A stretch of DNA of 64,000 nucleotides, from the NCBI GenBank assembly GCA_001567485.1, contig JZRA01000132.1, forward strand, positions 1 through 64,000, read 5' to 3'. The first letter of the stretch is position 1. Every line of letters begins with the position of its first letter. Both the position numbers and the translations under genes were made by a program. The notes beneath the pieces were generated by a model. It was given only the letters and a program-made list of their open reading frames with translations, searched no databases and was not told where the DNA came from. This stretch comes from Chloroflexi bacterium OLB13 (GTDB lineage Bacteria > Chloroflexota > Anaerolineae > Aggregatilineales > Phototrophicaceae). Of the stretch, positions 17,266 through 25,842 are shown in pieces.

Positions 17266-17291
17266 CTCCGCCTTCAAGGTCCTCCCCATGC

Positions 17292-17329
17292 GCGCGCACC
17301 TGTCCCCAGAAAATATGCAGGTGGCGCGC
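17292..17329 (+). other. Imperfect hairpin between small genes and regulator
   Basis: GCGCGCACCTG (17292-17302) pairs with CAGGTGGCGCGC (17318-17329), 11 pairs with one bulge and a 15-base loop. No U-tract follows on the plus strand, so it is not a standard terminator. Confidence 0.4.
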
Positions 17330-17347
17330 AAACGAGTGTTCGGCGTA

Positions 17348-17356
17348 TGATATAAT
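17348..17356 (+). promoter_or_regulatory. Extended -10 promoter of the ArsR-like regulator
   Basis: TGATATAAT at 17348-17356 is a perfect extended -10 element 34 bases before the regulator ATG; no -35 is evident, as is usual for this type. Confidence 0.55.
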
Positions 17357-17390
17357 TCATTCCATTCAAGAAGTTTTAACACTAGACAGA

Positions 17391-18059
17391 ATGCCCATGC
17401 TCGATCTCTCAGAAGCCAAACGTTTCACACCCGCGGCTGAACTGGTCATCTCCGACCTTGAAACCCTCAAAGTTCTGGCCGACCCCCTCCGCCTCAGCAT
17501 CCTCGAATTTCTCATGCGCCCGAGCACGGTCAAGCGCATCGCCGAGAAGATCAATAAGCCCGCGACCAAGCTGTACTATCACTTCAACCTGCTTGAGAAG
17601 CACGGGCTGATCGTGCTGGTCGATACGCGCATCGTGTCCGGCATCATCGAGAAGCACTATCAGGCGGCGGCGCGTATTTACCGCGTTGCCAAGAATCTGC
17701 TGGCGCCGGGTTCGGACGAGTTCGACGAAGGGCTTGAACTAACACTGAACGGCGTGTTTACCTCGACCAAGCAGGAAATCCTCGCCAATATCCACGACGC
17801 AACGATTGATATGCAGGAAGATGCGCCGTGGCATCGCCGTATGACCCTCAGCAATCAGCGATTCGAGCTGACGCCCAAGCAGTATGAGAAGTTTCATCAT
17901 GCCTTGAAGGGCCTCATCGCCGAGTACAGCGACGTTACTCAGGAAAATCAGGAACACGGCGCTCAGACGACGTCAATGAAGCTGCTGCTGGTGTCGTATC
18001 CCATCGTGACTGACGACGTGGACGCCGCGGACGGCGGCGAACAGGGTGAACAGTCGTAA
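17391..18059 (+). CDS. ArsR-like winged-helix transcriptional regulator
   Basis: A 222 aa protein. Residues about 20-95 form a winged helix-turn-helix: LADPLRLSILEFL, then the recognition region KRIAEKINKPATKLYYHFNL and the wing LLEKHGLIVLVDTR. The KLYYHFNLLEKHGL pattern is typical of the ArsR/HTH_20 group. The C-terminal half (100-205) is not recognised and may sense a ligand or dimerise; no cysteine metal site is visible. ATG 17391 or 17397 are both possible and RBS is weak. It lies after the small-protein module and overlaps the next gene by 14 bases. It is the natural candidate to bind the operator at 16832-16861. Confidence 0.85.
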   Translation: MPMLDLSEAKRFTPAAELVISDLETLKVLADPLRLSILEFLMRPSTVKRIAEKINKPATKLYYHFNLLEKHGLIVLVDTRIVSGIIEKHYQAAARIYRVAKNLLAPGSDEFDEGLELTLNGVFTSTKQEILANIHDATIDMQEDAPWHRRMTLSNQRFELTPKQYEKFHHALKGLIAEYSDVTQENQEHGAQTTSMKLLLVSYPIVTDDVDAADGGEQGEQS

Positions 18060-18924
18060 GTCTGTGACCCTACCTAAGACAGACAACCGCTCGCGTATTC
18101 GCCGCTTGGGGCGTCCGCTCCGGACGGGCTTCGCTGTTTTGAAGGCGCTGCTGCTGGTCGGCTGCAATCTGATTAACCCGCCGGCGACGCCGCCCGCGCC
18201 GCCCCCTACCGAACCGACGCAGGTTCCACACCCGCCTGATGCGCCATCGCCGGAACCGGGGTGGGAGTTGATCGCGCCCGGTGCGGAGCGCAAATTCGTA
18301 CAGCCGCCGAACTTCGGGCCGTTTGCGTCGGTCGTGATTCATCGTTTCGACCCCACGCTTATCCGGTTCAGCGCCCATTACAGCCCGTCGGCGCCGTTGT
18401 GGATCAGCGATTGGCACTCGCAGACTCCGGGCGCGGTCGCGTTCATCAACGCAAACTTCTTCGATCCGTCCGGCTCACCGCTTGGGTTGGTCATCTCGGC
18501 CGGCACGCCGTACGGCCAGGGCTATGTCGGCAGGGGGGGCATGTTCGCCACGGCCGGCGATCTGGTATGGGTGCGCTCGCTCATCACCGATCCGTATGGG
18601 AGTGCTTCACTCGATACCGCGGTGCAGGGGTTTCCGATGCTGATAACCGACGGCGTCCCCAACCTCGGCAACGGAAGCGCGGATCGCACGACACGACGTA
18701 CGGTCGTAGCGCAGGACAGCGCGGGGCGCATCCTGTGGATCTCCACTCCGCTGCTCGGTATGACTCTCAACGACATGGCGCGTTTTCTCAGCGAGTCCGG
18801 CTTGCAGATCGTCCACGCGCTCAACCTCGACGGCGGCGGATCGACGATGCTCGCGTCGCCCGGCTCGGACATCCCGTCGCTCGACGCCGTTCCGGTCATC
18901 CTCGCCGCTTATCCCGTCAACTAG
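18046..18924 (+). CDS. Lipoprotein, phosphodiester glycosidase (NAGPA/DUF2233) family
   Basis: A 292 aa exported protein. An Arg-rich N-terminus and hydrophobic stretch lead to a lipobox LLVGC with Cys40 as the lipidation site, then a Pro-rich spacer to about residue 70. The remainder is a NAGPA-like domain: AFINANFFDPSG, TAVQGFPMLITDG, TTRRTVVAQDSAGRILW and ALNLDGGGSTML, all hallmark blocks. Members uncover or trim phosphodiester-linked sugars in glycans. The start is GTG at 18046, overlapping the regulator gene by 14 bases, so the two are coupled. Extracellular-face location inferred. Confidence 0.87.
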   Translation: MNSRKSVTLPKTDNRSRIRRLGRPLRTGFAVLKALLLVGCNLINPPATPPAPPPTEPTQVPHPPDAPSPEPGWELIAPGAERKFVQPPNFGPFASVVIHRFDPTLIRFSAHYSPSAPLWISDWHSQTPGAVAFINANFFDPSGSPLGLVISAGTPYGQGYVGRGGMFATAGDLVWVRSLITDPYGSASLDTAVQGFPMLITDGVPNLGNGSADRTTRRTVVAQDSAGRILWISTPLLGMTLNDMARFLSESGLQIVHALNLDGGGSTMLASPGSDIPSLDAVPVILAAYPVN

Positions 18925-18944
18925 GGTGGCAGCGATTGGTTGAA

Positions 18945-19058
18945 GTTCTCAGTTTTCGGTTTTCAGTATCCAGTTTGCAGACTCCAGTTTGCAGACTCCA
19001 GTTTCCAGTTTCCAGTTTTCAGTTTTCGGACTCCAGTTTTCGGTTTTCAGTTCTCAGT
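18945..19058 (+). repeat. Degenerate short tandem repeats (CAGTTTY type)
   Basis: About fifteen imperfect 7-8 base units of the form cagttt(t/c)c or cggactc, such as ccagtttccagttttcag. Non-coding. Sits directly upstream of copy 1 of the dispersed element, just as a similar array precedes copy 4. Confidence 0.75.
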
Positions 19059-19060
19059 CT

Positions 19061-19170
19061 GTAAGCCGGTGTTCGTAAGTCGAGAGATTCGGTCTCCCAT
19101 CTTGCAGCGTTAGTCGAGCTATACGATGCGGCGTTTTCTCATCACTTATCACGTTCAACTTCGCGCATAG
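19061..19170 (+). repeat. Dispersed intergenic element, copy 1
   Basis: About 110 bases, from GTAAGCCGGTGTTCGTAAGT to TTCAACTTCGCGCATAG. The central 60 bases match copies 3 and 4 almost perfectly. The rest of the 18925-19320 gap holds the array upstream and a TATAAT (19274-19279) that probably serves rsgA. Confidence 0.9.
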
Positions 19171-19320
19171 TCTTGTGCTGCGGATCAAACGCAGGCTGTC
19201 GAGAGTCGGCGGGCGAGACGATCCAATGGGCAGCGGACGTGTGCGCGCACGCGCGCTTTCCCCGTTTTCCCTCTATAATGAAGATGCCAGTCCGGAAGGA
19301 ACAATGAAGGAGAAGTGCGC

Positions 19321-20283
19321 TTGTGTGACACGGCGTTGTCGGGCCTGATCGTCAAGGAGGTTAGCGGATTCTATTGGGTTGAGGCTGGAGACGGCCATAC
19401 GTACCGGTGCCGGCTGCGCGGCCGGCTGCTTGAAGCGGCGCAGTCGAGCGACGTTGCCGCCATTGGCGACCGCGTCCGCTTCGACGCTGTGCCGGATGAG
19501 ACGGGGCGCATCGGGGCGATCTTCGAGGTTGAGCCACGCCGAACGGTGCTTGGGCGCGCCGTCCGTACAGAAGGAAGCCGCGGCGCTGGCGACCCGGTGC
19601 GCCAACATGTGATTATTGCCAATCCGGATGCGGTCTTTGTGGTGACATCGGCGGTCAAGCCCGCGCCGGACTTCCCGCTGATCGACCGGCTTCTGGCGAT
19701 TGCCGACCATGCAGAACTGCCGGAGGTCGTGCTGATCGTCAATAAAATGGACTTGGCCGACGAGGCCAAGGTGATTGCGCGTTTTTTGCCGTATGAGAAG
19801 ATGAATTACACCGTGTGCTACACGAGCGCGGAAAAACGCCTCGGAATCGAGCGTTTGCGTGAACTGCTGGACGGTAAGATATCGGTCTTTACCGGCGCGT
19901 CAGGGGTGGGCAAGACCAGCCTGCTCAACGCCATTCAGCCCGATCTTGGACGTGCCGTGAAGGAAGTCAGCGGATGGCGTGACGAGGGCGTTCACACCAC
20001 CCGCGACAGCGTGCTGGTGCGCCTTGAGCAGGGCGGGTACATCGCGGATACGCCGGGCATCCGCAGCGCCGCGCTGTATGATGTCGAACCCGAAGAACTT
20101 GACGGCTATTTCCGCGATATCGCGCCGTATGTCGGGCGGTGTCGCTTCAATGACTGCGCGCATCAGGACGAACCAGGCTGCGCGGTGATCGACGCGGTGC
20201 GCCGCCACGAGATCAGCAGGGCGCGATGGCGCAGTTATCTGGCGCTGCGCGAGGAACTCACCAAGGCGCTGGAAGCCTACTAG
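19321..20283 (+). CDS. rsgA: Ribosome small-subunit-dependent GTPase A
   Basis: Circularly permuted GTPase that checks late 30S assembly. About 320 aa: an N-terminal OB domain (FYWVEAG... CRLRGRLL), G4 NKMD before the P-loop, then GASGVGKTSLLNA, the switch region RDEGVHTTRDS, and DTPGIRS, the permuted order G4-G1-G3 typical of the family. The C-terminal zinc knuckle CRFNDCAHQDEPGC is complete. The TTG at 19321 is preferred over the GTG at 19315 because AAGGAG (19307-19312) is 8 bases from the former and only 2 from the latter. Confidence 0.93.
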   Translation: MCDTALSGLIVKEVSGFYWVEAGDGHTYRCRLRGRLLEAAQSSDVAAIGDRVRFDAVPDETGRIGAIFEVEPRRTVLGRAVRTEGSRGAGDPVRQHVIIANPDAVFVVTSAVKPAPDFPLIDRLLAIADHAELPEVVLIVNKMDLADEAKVIARFLPYEKMNYTVCYTSAEKRLGIERLRELLDGKISVFTGASGVGKTSLLNAIQPDLGRAVKEVSGWRDEGVHTTRDSVLVRLEQGGYIADTPGIRSAALYDVEPEELDGYFRDIAPYVGRCRFNDCAHQDEPGCAVIDAVRRHEISRARWRSYLALREELTKALEAY

Positions 20284-20293
20284 GGCGCATCGC

Positions 20294-21226
20294 ATGGCTG
20301 CCCATCTGCCCGTTCTGCGCGATGAGGTCGTCTCAGCCCTGACGACCGGCCGCCCCATGCCTGATCGTGTGATTGACGGGACGTTGGGCGCCGGGGGGCA
20401 TACAGCGGCGCTCATCGCGGCCGGCGTGGGGCATGTCCTCGGCCTCGATGTCGATATGCAGGCGCTTGCGATTGCCCGTGAACGCCTTTCCGCCGGGGTC
20501 GATGCGGGCCGTGCGACCCTCCAGCATCGAAGCTACACGGACATCGCCGGGGCCGCGGCCGAGATCGGCTGGACAGACGGCGTGGATGGGATCGTGCTCG
20601 ATCTCGGCGTATCGTCGATGCAGGTCGATACGGCCGAGCGCGGTTTCGCGTTCAAGAAGGACGGCCCCCTCGACATGCGCTTCGATCCCAATAGCGGGGG
20701 GATCATGGCGGCGGACATCGTGAATACGTGGGACGAGCGCGAGATCGCCGATGTGCTGTACCGCTGGGGCGAGGAACGGGAAGCACGCCGGATCGCGCGG
20801 GCCATCGTCGCGGGGCGGCCTTTTACCTCGACGCAATCGCTGGCCGACGCTGTCAAGAAGGCGATTCCGGTGCGTGGCAAGCCTAGCCCGATCCATCCGG
20901 CGACACGCACGTTTCAGGCGCTGCGGATCGCGGTCAACGACGAGTTAGCGTCGGTTGAGCGTGTGCTGCCGGTTGCGATACACTTACTGCGGCCGGGTGG
21001 ACGGCTCGCCGTCATCAGCTTTCACAGTCTGGAAGACCGGATCGTCAAACATGCGTTCCGCGACGCCGGCCTCGAAATTACGGCGCTGCCGGGCATGCAG
21101 TCGATGCCGACCCAAGCGGCGCTGGGGCGTGTTCTCACCCGGAAGCCGATTGAGGCCAGCGCCAGCGAGATTGAGCGCAACCCGCGCAGCCGCAGCGCGA
21201 AACTTAGGGTATTCGAGAGGTCGTAG
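20294..21226 (+). CDS. rsmH: 16S rRNA (cytosine-1402-N4)-methyltransferase
   Basis: SAM-dependent enzyme of 310 aa methylating C1402 in the ribosomal P site. Motif I is DGTLGAGGHTAALI; further family blocks are GIVLDLGVSSMQVD, ERGFAFKKDGPLDMRFD and ISFHSLEDRIVKHAF. Normally the first or second gene of the dcw cluster; mraZ is not present upstream. It follows rsgA by 10 bases and is followed after 3 bases by the ftsL-like gene, so rsgA-rsmH-ftsL-ftsI looks like one operon. Confidence 0.96.
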   Translation: MAAHLPVLRDEVVSALTTGRPMPDRVIDGTLGAGGHTAALIAAGVGHVLGLDVDMQALAIARERLSAGVDAGRATLQHRSYTDIAGAAAEIGWTDGVDGIVLDLGVSSMQVDTAERGFAFKKDGPLDMRFDPNSGGIMAADIVNTWDEREIADVLYRWGEEREARRIARAIVAGRPFTSTQSLADAVKKAIPVRGKPSPIHPATRTFQALRIAVNDELASVERVLPVAIHLLRPGGRLAVISFHSLEDRIVKHAFRDAGLEITALPGMQSMPTQAALGRVLTRKPIEASASEIERNPRSRSAKLRVFERS

Positions 21227-21229
21227 CGC

Positions 21230-21703
21230 GTGCAGTCGTCACGCAGCTTTTTTGAACAGGCGATACGTCGAACTGGCTGGCGGCCGCAGCGGCAGGCGGT
21301 GACTCTCGCGGTGTTGGGTGCGTTTCTTGCGCTTATCATGGGCGGGCTGTATCTCTCGCAGGTGGCGAGCGAGGCTGCGCGCGGGCGCGAAATGCGCGAG
21401 CTGCTCACCCGCCGCGACGATCTCGAACGCGTGAACGAGGCGCTGCGCGTCGAGATCGCCGAGCTGCAAAGCCTCGACCGGCTGCGGCGGCGTGCCAGTG
21501 AACTCGGATTCGTCCCCGCCGGCCAAGAGGATCAGCTGTTCATCGTGGTCAACGGTTACAATCCGAATCGGGGGCAAACGGTCGCGCCGCTGCAGGAAGT
21601 CGAAGAACAGCTCCCCGTCTACGACGAGTCGTTCGGCGGATGGCTGCAGCAGCAGCTGCACAACCTGACTCAACAGTTCGAGCAGTTTAGCGAGGGTGAG
21701 TAG
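21230..21703 (+). CDS. FtsL-like septum formation protein
   Basis: A 157 aa bitopic protein: basic N-terminus, one membrane helix (about 24-46, VTLAVLGAFLALIMGGLYLS), a Leu/Arg/Glu-rich coiled coil (about 52-90) and a C-terminal tail with acidic and Gln-rich segments. Topology and position between rsmH and ftsI match FtsL/FtsB-type divisome proteins; the RRRASELGFVP segment recalls the FtsL box. It would link FtsQ with FtsI in the septum. Start is GTG at 21230. The tail (105-157) is longer than in most FtsL proteins. Confidence 0.8.
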   Translation: MQSSRSFFEQAIRRTGWRPQRQAVTLAVLGAFLALIMGGLYLSQVASEAARGREMRELLTRRDDLERVNEALRVEIAELQSLDRLRRRASELGFVPAGQEDQLFIVVNGYNPNRGQTVAPLQEVEEQLPVYDESFGGWLQQQLHNLTQQFEQFSEGE

Positions 21704-23470
21704 ATGGCCGCGCAGTCTGAGCCGGCATCGCTTCAACAGGAGACGCTTCGGCGGCGGCTGCCGGTGGTGGTCGCGGGACTGATCGTGATCAGTATCGCGT
21801 TGGTGACGCGCATGGTGCTGTTTCAAGCCCCGCGTGACCCGCGTCTCGAAGCGTACTTGCAGGCCGTGCGCGACGCGAACTACTCCAGCACGCAGCGCCA
21901 AACGTCGGCGCGCGGCATCATCTATGACCGCACCGGTCAGCGCCTCGCCGTCAACGCGCTGCAGTACCGCGTGGGCATCAGCGCGAATCTCGTCAGCGAT
22001 CCCGACTTTATGGTGCAGCAGCTCTCGACGATCTTGAACCTTGACCCGCTCAAGGTCAACGAAATTGTGCGAAGCGGCGTGCCGTACGCGCTGCTGGCGA
22101 CCAACGTGGATCCGCAGACGTATCAGCAAATCGCCGCGCTCAACTCTGTCGCCATCGTCGCCGAGCAGATTCCGCGCCGCTATTATCCACAGGGCAGCCT
22201 TGCCGGCCAGATCATCGGGTTCGTCGCCGGGGATGGCGACACCTTCCGTGGCTACAACGGCATCGAGGGCTACTATGAACGGGAGCTTGCCGGCCGCACC
22301 CGTCAGGCGGAGATCACCATCAACCCGCTAGAGCTGCCGAGCGACGACGCCCCCGAAAAGGGCCAAGATCTGGTGCTGACCATCGACCGCGACATCCAGT
22401 TTCTGGTTGAGTCGACGCTCGCATCCGCCATCGAGTCATCCGGCGCGGTCAGCGGCAACATCATCGTGATGGATCCGATGACCGGTGACATCTTGGCGAT
22501 GGCGAGCTGGCCGCCGCTCGACCCGAACAACATCCCGCTTAACGACGAGCGCCTTTTACGCAATCCGGCGATCAGCGATATCTACGAGCCGGGTTCCGTG
22601 ATGAAAGTCATCACCATGGCGGCCGCGCTGCAAGCAGGCGCCATCACGCCGGACTGGGTGTACAACGACGAGGGTGTCTACCTTGTCGGCGGCGAAGAAA
22701 TCCGCAATTGGGACGGGCAGGCTTACGGGATCGTCGATGCGGAAACGGTGATCGTCGAGTCGCTCAACATCGGGGCGTCGAAGATCGCCGTCGAGGCGCT
22801 TGGCCGCAATGCCTTCTATAGCTATTTAACGGCCTTCGGTTTCGGGTCGCGCACACGCGTCGATCTGGAGGGCGAACAGCTTGGCCGCCTGCGCATCCCC
22901 GGCGACGAGACGTGGTCAGAGTCCGACCTCGGGGTCAACGCGTTCGGGCAGGGTATGGCCGTAACGCCGCTGCAAATGCTCAACGCGATCAACGCAATCG
23001 CGAACGGGGGCCTGCTCATGCAGCCGCGAGTCGTCAAACAGGTCATCCATGGCCAAGAGGTGACGAATATCGAGCCGATCTTTATTCGGCGTGTCATCAG
23101 CGAGGAAGTCGCCCGGCAGGTCACTTCGATGATGGTCGCCGCCGTCGAGCGCGGGTTGGACGGACGCGCCTCGGTCGAGGGGTACACCGTCGCTGGCAAG
23201 ACCGGCACAGCTGAAATTCCGTCGCCCGTGGGATACGTGACCGGCGCCACCATCGCGACCTTCGTCGGGTTTCTTCCGGCCGACGCCCCACAGGTGAGTA
23301 TTCTGGTGAAACTCGACCGGCCCAAGACGGCGATCTTCGCCAGCCAGACCGCCGCGCCGGTGTTTCAGGCGCTCGCCGAACGGCTGGTCACGTACCTTGA
23401 GATACCGACCGACGAAGATCGGCGTTACTTAGTGGCAGAAGGCGGGATTGTCGGCGCCTTGCGGCCATAG
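21704..23470 (+). CDS. ftsI: Peptidoglycan D,D-transpeptidase FtsI (class B PBP)
   Basis: Septal cross-linking enzyme, 588 aa. One N-terminal membrane anchor (about 20-40), a PBP dimerisation domain (about 55-220, with ARGIIYDRTGQRLAVN), and a transpeptidase domain with SVMK (catalytic Ser298), SLN (Ser353) and KTGT (Lys499). No PASTA domains. The ATG follows the TAG of the ftsL-like gene without a gap. Position next to rsmH and ftsL supports FtsI over an elongasome PBP2. Confidence 0.93.
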   Translation: MAAQSEPASLQQETLRRRLPVVVAGLIVISIALVTRMVLFQAPRDPRLEAYLQAVRDANYSSTQRQTSARGIIYDRTGQRLAVNALQYRVGISANLVSDPDFMVQQLSTILNLDPLKVNEIVRSGVPYALLATNVDPQTYQQIAALNSVAIVAEQIPRRYYPQGSLAGQIIGFVAGDGDTFRGYNGIEGYYERELAGRTRQAEITINPLELPSDDAPEKGQDLVLTIDRDIQFLVESTLASAIESSGAVSGNIIVMDPMTGDILAMASWPPLDPNNIPLNDERLLRNPAISDIYEPGSVMKVITMAAALQAGAITPDWVYNDEGVYLVGGEEIRNWDGQAYGIVDAETVIVESLNIGASKIAVEALGRNAFYSYLTAFGFGSRTRVDLEGEQLGRLRIPGDETWSESDLGVNAFGQGMAVTPLQMLNAINAIANGGLLMQPRVVKQVIHGQEVTNIEPIFIRRVISEEVARQVTSMMVAAVERGLDGRASVEGYTVAGKTGTAEIPSPVGYVTGATIATFVGFLPADAPQVSILVKLDRPKTAIFASQTAAPVFQALAERLVTYLEIPTDEDRRYLVAEGGIVGALRP

Positions 23471-23537
23471 ACACGCTTGCGATGATTCGGCCGGTTCGCT
23501 AGAGTTAGCACCGACACCCGCACCGTGGAGGCGCGTC

Positions 23538-24548
23538 GTGAAAGTACCCGGCACGAAATACGATCCGGAACGAGATATGACCCGAGACAGCAAATACCGT
23601 ACGCCATTCGGCGACCTCAAGGTGTTCTTTGGGTCGTCTGCGCAGCACCTGAAGGCATCCATTTGCTCGCATGCGGGTGTGCCCGCGGGCAAGTATGAGC
23701 GCAGGACGTTCTCCAACGAGAACATCTTCATCCGCCTGAACGAAAGCGTCCGGGGACAGGACGTGTACATCGTCCAGTCGATGAGTTCGCCGGTGCACGA
23801 CAACTTCATGGAACTGCTCATCATGATCGACGCCGTTATGCGCGACAGCGCCGGGCGCGTCAACGTGGTGATCCCGTACCTGACATACGGCCGGTCGGAC
23901 AAGAAGGATCAGCCGCGCGTCCCGATCACGGCGCGCTTGGTCGCCAACATGATTGAGACGGCCGGGGCCGACCGGTATATCACCGTCGATCTACACGCCG
24001 GACAAATTCAGGGGTTCTTCAACATCCCCGGCGATGCGATCCGCGCCTTCTATCTTCTCAGCGATTACGTGCGCGACAAACGGATTCCAGATTTGACCAT
24101 CGTTTCGGCGGATCTCGGCTACGCCAAGCCGGCACGGAACTGGGGCGAAGCGCTTGAGGCGCCAGTCGCGCTGGTGGAGAAGCGGCGCGTGGATAACGCC
24201 GAACGCCCGGAAGTCATGTCGATCATCGGCTCGGTCGAGGGGCGTAACGTGCTGCTGGTCGATGATGAGGTCAACACCGGAGGGAGCATCGTCAACGCGG
24301 TGAACATCTGCCGCGAGTACGGCGCGCGCGATGTCTACTTGGCGTTCACGCACGGATTCCTGACGAAGCTGACCTACGAACGCCTGTCCAGCCTCGACGT
24401 CAAGGAGATCATCCTGACGGATACGATCGATCAGCCGGCCGAAAAGCGCCTGCCCAATATGACGGTGCTGTCGGTCGGGCCACTGCTTGCCGAAGTGATG
24501 ATGCGCGCCCATGAAGGGCGCAGTGTCGGCGAATTGTTCAACGAATAA
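23538..24548 (+). CDS. prs: Ribose-phosphate pyrophosphokinase (PRPP synthetase)
   Basis: Makes PRPP from ribose 5-phosphate and ATP for nucleotide, His and Trp synthesis. The 336 aa product shows the flexible loop region IPYLTYGRSDKKDQPRVPIT, DLHAGQIQGFF, and the PRPP-binding loop LLVDDEVNTGGSIVNAV. Class I-like. The GTG at 23538 has GGAGG 7 bases upstream; the longer frame from 23448 would overlap ftsI and lacks an RBS. A 25-residue N-terminal extension (to about FGDLKVFFGS) exceeds the usual family length by about 20 aa. Confidence 0.92.
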   Translation: MKVPGTKYDPERDMTRDSKYRTPFGDLKVFFGSSAQHLKASICSHAGVPAGKYERRTFSNENIFIRLNESVRGQDVYIVQSMSSPVHDNFMELLIMIDAVMRDSAGRVNVVIPYLTYGRSDKKDQPRVPITARLVANMIETAGADRYITVDLHAGQIQGFFNIPGDAIRAFYLLSDYVRDKRIPDLTIVSADLGYAKPARNWGEALEAPVALVEKRRVDNAERPEVMSIIGSVEGRNVLLVDDEVNTGGSIVNAVNICREYGARDVYLAFTHGFLTKLTYERLSSLDVKEIILTDTIDQPAEKRLPNMTVLSVGPLLAEVMMRAHEGRSVGELFNE

Positions 24549-24654
24549 CCAACATCAACACCTTTGCACAAAACGCTATCAATTTCCGCACAAGACTTGA
24601 TGCGCCTGTGTGGTATTGTTCAGCGTAGAAGGCAGAGCGACCCGGGACTTCGCT

Positions 24655-25821
24655 ATGCGTGTATTACTGAAACAAATCATTGCAGTTCTGGACGGCACAC
24701 CCGCCGCCCAACCGCCTGACCGACGTAAAGGTCAGAGCTTGGTCGAGATGGTGTTTATCACACCGATCTTGCTCATCATGTTTATCGGGTTGATTGAGAT
24801 CGGCTGGTTCGCCCAGAACTATCTCAATCTGGTCGAGGCGGCGAAAGTTGGCGCGCGGCGCGGGCCATTCCTCGCTGGCGAGTTCTCGCCGCAGGAATGG
24901 CCGAATGCGGCCAGCCTACCGCCCACGGCGGCGTTTGGCTTTACGCTGAACCCCGGCGACACCGGCTACGACGACGATCCGCGGATCATCTACCGTGGCA
25001 TGGTCGGCGGTACGCAGACCTGTGACAACATCTTGCCCGACGAATTCGGGTTCTTCAACACCATCGCTTGTACGGTGGTCGACTCGATGGATCCGCTCCG
25101 GCTGCGGCTCGGTAACGGCAAGGATGACATCGTCATCTCGGCGTTCTCGGTGCAGCACGTCCGTATCGGTGCGAACTCCTCCGACGACATCGACCCGGAC
25201 GCCTACAGCAGCGCCACGCCTTACGCCGATGGCAATCAGGTCGTGGTAGTTGGCCGCTGGCCGTCCAACGCCAACGAGTGCGTGGAGTGGGGCGAGCGCG
25301 ATCCCTTCGACTGGATCGAGAACGATACGGTCGATTGGGAGTATGTACCTGATCCGATGGGCGGGCCTGATCTGCACATCAACTACGAACTGGGCGTGTG
25401 GAACGAGACCAGTTCGCAGTATGCGGGCTGGTCGGACTCCGGCACGGAACGCGCCGTCGGATGGTCATGGACGGGCCAGCGCCAGATCGAGGACGTGAAC
25501 CGCGCTCGGATCAACTGCTGGGGGTCGCAGTTCACGCTCGACCGCGTGCAAGACCTGCTCAACCTGCCGACGTTCATCCCGCCCGGCAGCACCGACGAGC
25601 AAGAGCGCAAGTCGTACTTCCCAAGCGTCGGTCTGGTGATCGTCGAGGTCTACTGGGAACACTCGCTTCTGCTTGAGAACTTCCCGCTGCTTTCCGCTCA
25701 GTGGTCGCCCGTGTATCAAGTCATGGGCGGCGACGATCCAACATCGACAGCGGACGTGATCTATGCGTGGGCTGCCTTCCCGGTGCCCTCCGCAGAGCCG
25801 CGTCTGGTGTTCAAACCGTAA
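24655..25821 (+). CDS. TadE-like pseudopilin-type surface protein
   Basis: A 388 aa protein. After a basic cytoplasmic N-terminus comes RRKGQSLVEMVFITPILLIM, a type IV pilin-like segment: Gly followed by Gln-Ser-Leu-Val-Glu with Glu at the +5 position, then a hydrophobic helix, the TadE domain layout processed by a TadV-type prepilin peptidase. The large C-terminal region (about 75-388) is exported, acidic and Trp/Asp-rich with four or more Cys, and not recognised. First gene of a three-gene operon. The ATG at 24655 is chosen to keep the basic N-terminus short; the RBS is weak. Confidence 0.78.
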   Translation: MRVLLKQIIAVLDGTPAAQPPDRRKGQSLVEMVFITPILLIMFIGLIEIGWFAQNYLNLVEAAKVGARRGPFLAGEFSPQEWPNAASLPPTAAFGFTLNPGDTGYDDDPRIIYRGMVGGTQTCDNILPDEFGFFNTIACTVVDSMDPLRLRLGNGKDDIVISAFSVQHVRIGANSSDDIDPDAYSSATPYADGNQVVVVGRWPSNANECVEWGERDPFDWIENDTVDWEYVPDPMGGPDLHINYELGVWNETSSQYAGWSDSGTERAVGWSWTGQRQIEDVNRARINCWGSQFTLDRVQDLLNLPTFIPPGSTDEQERKSYFPSVGLVIVEVYWEHSLLLENFPLLSAQWSPVYQVMGGDDPTSTADVIYAWAAFPVPSAEPRLVFKP

Positions 25822-25842
25822 GTCGGAGACGAGAGGCCGTTG

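Noticed and set aside
18945-19058. Possible CRISPR array
   Set aside because: Units are 7-8 bases and degenerate, with no spacers of constant length and no cas genes.
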